This document shows positions 61,294-64,000 of a DNA stretch of 64,000 bases, one piece after another; the first letter of the stretch is position 1, and every line of letters starts with the position of its first letter. This stretch comes from Herminiimonas sp. CN (GTDB lineage: Bacteria > Pseudomonadota > Gammaproteobacteria > Burkholderiales > Burkholderiaceae_D): contig NZ_AVCC01000005.1 of assembly GCF_000622895.1 (NCBI RefSeq), positions 16,708 through 80,707 on the forward strand, written 5' to 3'. A program made the position numbers and the translations under genes. The notes under the pieces were generated by a model. It was given only the letters and a program-made list of their open reading frames with translations, was not told the DNA's origin and did no database searches.

Positions 61294-62526
61294 CTAATAA
61301 AAGTCGCCCATCCGCTCGGCCACCGTATGGATGTCCTTGTCGCCGCGGCCGGACAGGTTGACCAGTATCGTCTGCTCTTTCGGCAGCGTGGCGGCCAGCT
61401 TGGCGGCGTAGGCCAGCGCATGGCTCGATTCCAGCGCCGGGATGATGCCCTCGATGCGGCAACAGTCGTGGAACGCCTGCAGTGCCTCATCGTCGGTAAT
61501 CGTCACGTACTGGGCGCGGCCGGAGTCCTTCAGCCACGCATGTTCCGGGCCGACGCCGGGGTAATCGAGGCCGGCCGAAACCGAATGGGTTTCGATGATC
61601 TGGCCGTTTTCGTCCTGCAGCAGATAAGTGCGGTTGCCATGCAGCACGCCGGGCGAGCCGGCAGTCAGCGAAGCCGAATGCTTGCCGGAAGCGATGCCCT
61701 CGCCGGCCGCCTCAACGCCGATCAGCTTGACGTTCTTGTGGTCGATGTACGGATAGAAAATCCCCATCGCGTTCGAGCCGCCACCAACGCAAGCCACCAC
61801 ATAATCGGGCTGGCGGCCGGTCATTTCCGGCATCTGGGTCAGGCATTCCTCGCCGATCACCGACTGGAAGTCGCGCACCATCATCGGATACGGATGCGGG
61901 CCGGCGACGGTGCCGATGATGTAAAAGGTGTTTTCAACGTTGGTGACCCAGTCGCGCATCGCTTCATTGAGCGCATCCTTGAGCGTCCTGGAGCCGGATT
62001 CGACCGGCACCACGGTGGCGCCCAGCAGCTTCATCCGGTAGACGTTCTGCGCCTGGCGTTTGACGTCTTCCGCCCCCATGTAGACCACGCACTCCAGGCC
62101 GAAACGGGCGCAAATGGTGGCAGTGGCCACGCCATGCTGGCCGGCGCCGGTTTCGGCGATCACGCGCGGCTTGCCCATCCGTTTGGCTAGCAGCGCCTGA
62201 CCGATCACGTTATTGATCTTGTGCGCGCCGGTGTGATTCAGGTCTTCGCGCTTGAGGTAGATCTGCGCCCCGCCCTGTCGCTCGGACCAGCGTTTGGCAT
62301 GATAAATCGGGCTCGGACGACCGACGAAATGCTTCAGCTCGTAGTGGAATTCGGCCAGAAAATCGGGATCGCTGCTGTAATGCGCATAGGCCTCCTTCAA
62401 TTCCGTCAGCGCATGGGTCAGCGTCTCGGAAACGAAAGTGCCGCCGTAAGGGCCGAAATGGCCGTTGGCGTCGGGAAATGGATAACCGGCCGCATGGAAA
62501 ATCGGGGTGGTGTCGTGTTCGCTCAT
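61294..62526 (-). CDS. trpB: tryptophan synthase beta chain
   Basis: TrpB joins indole and serine to tryptophan with PLP. The 410-residue protein has the PLP lysine in [16 protein letters not shown] and the phosphate loop GGGSNAMG. It follows trpF by 11 bases. Confidence 0.96.
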   Translation of the reverse strand: MSEHDTTPIFHAAGYPFPDANGHFGPYGGTFVSETLTHALTELKEAYAHYSSDPDFLAEFHYELKHFVGRPSPIYHAKRWSERQGGAQIYLKREDLNHTGAHKINNVIGQALLAKRMGKPRVIAETGAGQHGVATATICARFGLECVVYMGAEDVKRQAQNVYRMKLLGATVVPVESGSRTLKDALNEAMRDWVTNVENTFYIIGTVAGPHPYPMMVRDFQSVIGEECLTQMPEMTGRQPDYVVACVGGGSNAMGIFYPYIDHKNVKLIGVEAAGEGIASGKHSASLTAGSPGVLHGNRTYLLQDENGQIIETHSVSAGLDYPGVGPEHAWLKDSGRAQYVTITDDEALQAFHDCCRIEGIIPALESSHALAYAAKLAATLPKEQTILVNLSGRGDKDIHTVAERMGDFY

Positions 62527-62537
62527 ATATTTCTCAG

Positions 62538-63194
62538 TCAGTCTGGGGTGGCATCGGCCTGACGTATCGCGTCGATGAAGGCACGGATCTTGTCGGCATC
62601 CTTGATGCCCTTGCGCAGTTCGACGCCGCTACTGACATCGACCGCATAAGGGCGCACGCGCAACACTGCGTCAGTGGCGTTTTGCGCGCTCAAGCCACCA
62701 CTTAAAACGACCCGAGGCGCGAGTTCTTTTGGAATGACGGACCAATCAAATACCTTTCCAGCGCCGCCGTAGCTGCCGACGAAGGCGTCGAGCAGCAATC
62801 CGGCGGCATCACGATAATCCTGCGCGTATTCTAGCAAATCGGCAGGCCGCATATCCTGCCGCACCCGCAGTGCGCGGATGAACGGCCGCCCGACCGCCTT
62901 GGCAATCGCCGCGCATTCGGCTGCGGTTTCGTCGCCGTGAAATTGCAGCAATGCAACAGGTGCTTGTGCCAGCACTTGCGCCACCTGCTGTTCCGTTGCG
63001 TTGACGAACAGACCGACTGCAGTGACAAACGGCGGCATCGCGGCAATCAGGCACGCCGCCGCTTCCGGCGCGATATAGCGCGGGCTGCCGGGGTAAAACA
63101 CGAAGCCGATCGCATCGGCGCCGGCCGCCACCGCAGCCTGCACATCTTCGCTGCGGGTCAGGCCGCAGATTTTAATTCGGGTACGCTGGAGCAT
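62538..63194 (-). CDS. trpF: phosphoribosylanthranilate isomerase
   Basis: TrpF converts phosphoribosylanthranilate to CdRP. The 218-residue TIM barrel begins with [12 protein letters not shown] (catalytic cysteine) and has LQFHGDE and [11 protein letters not shown]. The ATG at 63194 is preferred over an in-frame TTG three codons earlier. It is the first trp gene here. truA and fimV, which often precede it, are replaced by a divergent FKBP gene. Confidence 0.93.
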   Translation of the reverse strand: MLQRTRIKICGLTRSEDVQAAVAAGADAIGFVFYPGSPRYIAPEAAACLIAAMPPFVTAVGLFVNATEQQVAQVLAQAPVALLQFHGDETAAECAAIAKAVGRPFIRALRVRQDMRPADLLEYAQDYRDAAGLLLDAFVGSYGGAGKVFDWSVIPKELAPRVVLSGGLSAQNATDAVLRVRPYAVDVSSGVELRKGIKDADKIRAFIDAIRQADATPD

Positions 63195-63367
63195 CGGATT
63201 CAATCATGTATAAAGTGTGGCGCAAGAGCGCAAGCCGGCCAAAGTGTACCTGCCAATCCGGCACCTGAAAAGATGACAAGCCTGTTATTGCCTTGGCGCA
63301 AATGCGACCGGCTGCCTGATTTGGTCTACAATCTGGCCACTTCACGCCCCAATTCAAAAGGAAAATC

Positions 63368-63724
63368 ATGTCAGCAATCATGACCGCATCAGGACTGCAA
63401 TACGAAGAAATCACCGTCGGCACCGGTGCAGAAGCCAAGGCCGGCGACCATGTCAGCGTACATTACACCGGCTGGCTGCAAAATGCCGATGGCAGTGCCG
63501 GCAGCAAATTCGACTCCAGCAAGGATCGCAACGAACCGTTCGAGTTTCCGCTCGGCGCCGGCCACGTTATCAAGGGCTGGGATGACGGCGTGCAGGGCAT
63601 GAAAATCGGCGGCGTGCGCAAATTGATCATTCCATCCGCACTCGGCTATGGCGCCCGCGGTGCCGGCGGCGTGATTCCACCGCACGCAACGCTGATTTTT
63701 GAGGTCGAACTGCTCGGCGTTTGA
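63368..63724 (+). CDS. FKBP-type peptidyl-prolyl cis-trans isomerase
   Basis: The 118-residue protein is a single FKBP domain: [39 protein letters not shown] and the late [14 protein letters not shown]. It lacks a signal peptide, so it is a cytoplasmic folding catalyst. AAGGA lies six bases before the ATG. It is divergent from trpF. Confidence 0.92.
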   Translation: MSAIMTASGLQYEEITVGTGAEAKAGDHVSVHYTGWLQNADGSAGSKFDSSKDRNEPFEFPLGAGHVIKGWDDGVQGMKIGGVRKLIIPSALGYGARGAGGVIPPHATLIFEVELLGV

Positions 63725-63743
63725 GATCGGCCCGGACCATCCG

Positions 63744-63956
63744 ATGAAAGCGTTTGCGCTGGCCGGCCTGCTGGGCGCAGTACTGCTGTGCAGCAGTTGC
63801 GCGGTGGTGACGGTCGCCGGCGCCGCGGTCTCGGTGGCCAGCACCGCAGTTAGCATCGGCGTGACGGTCGGTTCCGCCGCGGTTAGCGTTGCCGGCTCTG
63901 CCGTCAAAGGCGTAGCCAACCTCGCCTCAAGTACAGCGGAAACAGCGGCCGATTAA
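63744..63956 (+). CDS. small lipoprotein with alanine/valine repeats
   Basis: The 70-residue protein has a lipoprotein signal (AGLLGAVLLCSSC, cleavage before the cysteine). A repetitive stretch follows, with AAVSVAST, AVSIGVTV, SAAVSVAG and SAVKGVAN, in which an 8- to 9-residue unit recurs. I do not recognise a function. The start at MKAFALAG is 20 bases after the FKBP stop, so it may share that transcript. Confidence 0.7.
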   Translation: MKAFALAGLLGAVLLCSSCAVVTVAGAAVSVASTAVSIGVTVGSAAVSVAGSAVKGVANLASSTAETAAD

Positions 63957-64000
63957 TCCGCATCGTAGCAAGCCAATAAAAAACCCGCACCGGAGAATCA

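Overview
The window reads as chromosomal DNA of a betaproteobacterium of the order Burkholderiales, most likely family Oxalobacteraceae. This is inferred from gene order and protein families, not from an rRNA gene, and none is present. Supporting blocks are trpF-trpB-trpA-accD-folC-SPOR protein-cvpA-purF-sulfhydrylase, rluD-pgeF-phaC-phaB-phaR with divergent bamD, mfd-serB, and an acid-loop-rich RpoD. Most of the window is moderately GC-rich, with AT-rich intergenic patches.

Layout. (1) 1-11.4 kb is a catabolic island for a phenylpropanoid or other aromatic acid. A leftward operon carries an acyl-CoA dehydrogenase (cut by the window edge), a 64-aa unknown, a thiolase, an enoyl-CoA hydratase, a feruloyl-CoA-synthase-like ligase and a periplasmic binding protein. 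It is divergent from a branched-chain-type ABC transporter (LivH, a LivM-LivG fusion, LivF). An HTH/shikimate-kinase-like regulator of the BzdR/BoxR type follows. Together they could import an aromatic acid, activate it with CoA and shorten its side chain by beta-oxidation under control of a CoA-thioester-type sensor. (2) 11.8-20.6 kb holds mfd, serB, a small membrane protein, metC, a secreted unknown, rimO and phaR. (3) 20.8-27.1 kb holds phaB, phaC, pgeF and rluD, with bamD and yaaA. (4) 27.1-28.9 kb is a small accessory scar: an integrase remnant bracketed by an 18-bp direct repeat lying in a PIN-domain gene and in a broken copy of that gene's start. (5) 29-36 kb holds an aminotransferase, a FimV-like protein, an acyl-CoA dehydrogenase scrap, a GST, a DJ-1/PfpI protein, an FAD amine-oxidase-like protein and a CBS protein. 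(6) 36-41.6 kb holds metY, an alpha/beta hydrolase, bioF, bioH, bioC and a thioesterase. (7) 41.8-53.6 kb holds rpoD with a long N-terminal extension, yihY, wrbA and several small operons. (8) 53.6-63.2 kb is the purF-to-trpF block, followed by an FKBP isomerase and a small lipoprotein.

The most striking structure that genes do not explain is a family of seven AT-rich intergenic repeats of about 76 bp, at 16.8, 28.9, 41.7, 44.9, 49.3, 53.6 and 61.2 kb. All seven have the same orientation on the + strand and nearly fixed internal spacing. Each sits against at least one gene 3' end, and one separates trpB from trpA. Other notable points are a palindromic in-frame insertion in mfd, a homopolymer-dependent reading-frame problem at the start of bamD, and the probable excision or decay scar at the PIN gene.

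All calls come from reading the sequence by eye. Family names rest on recognised motifs and were not confirmed by database search.
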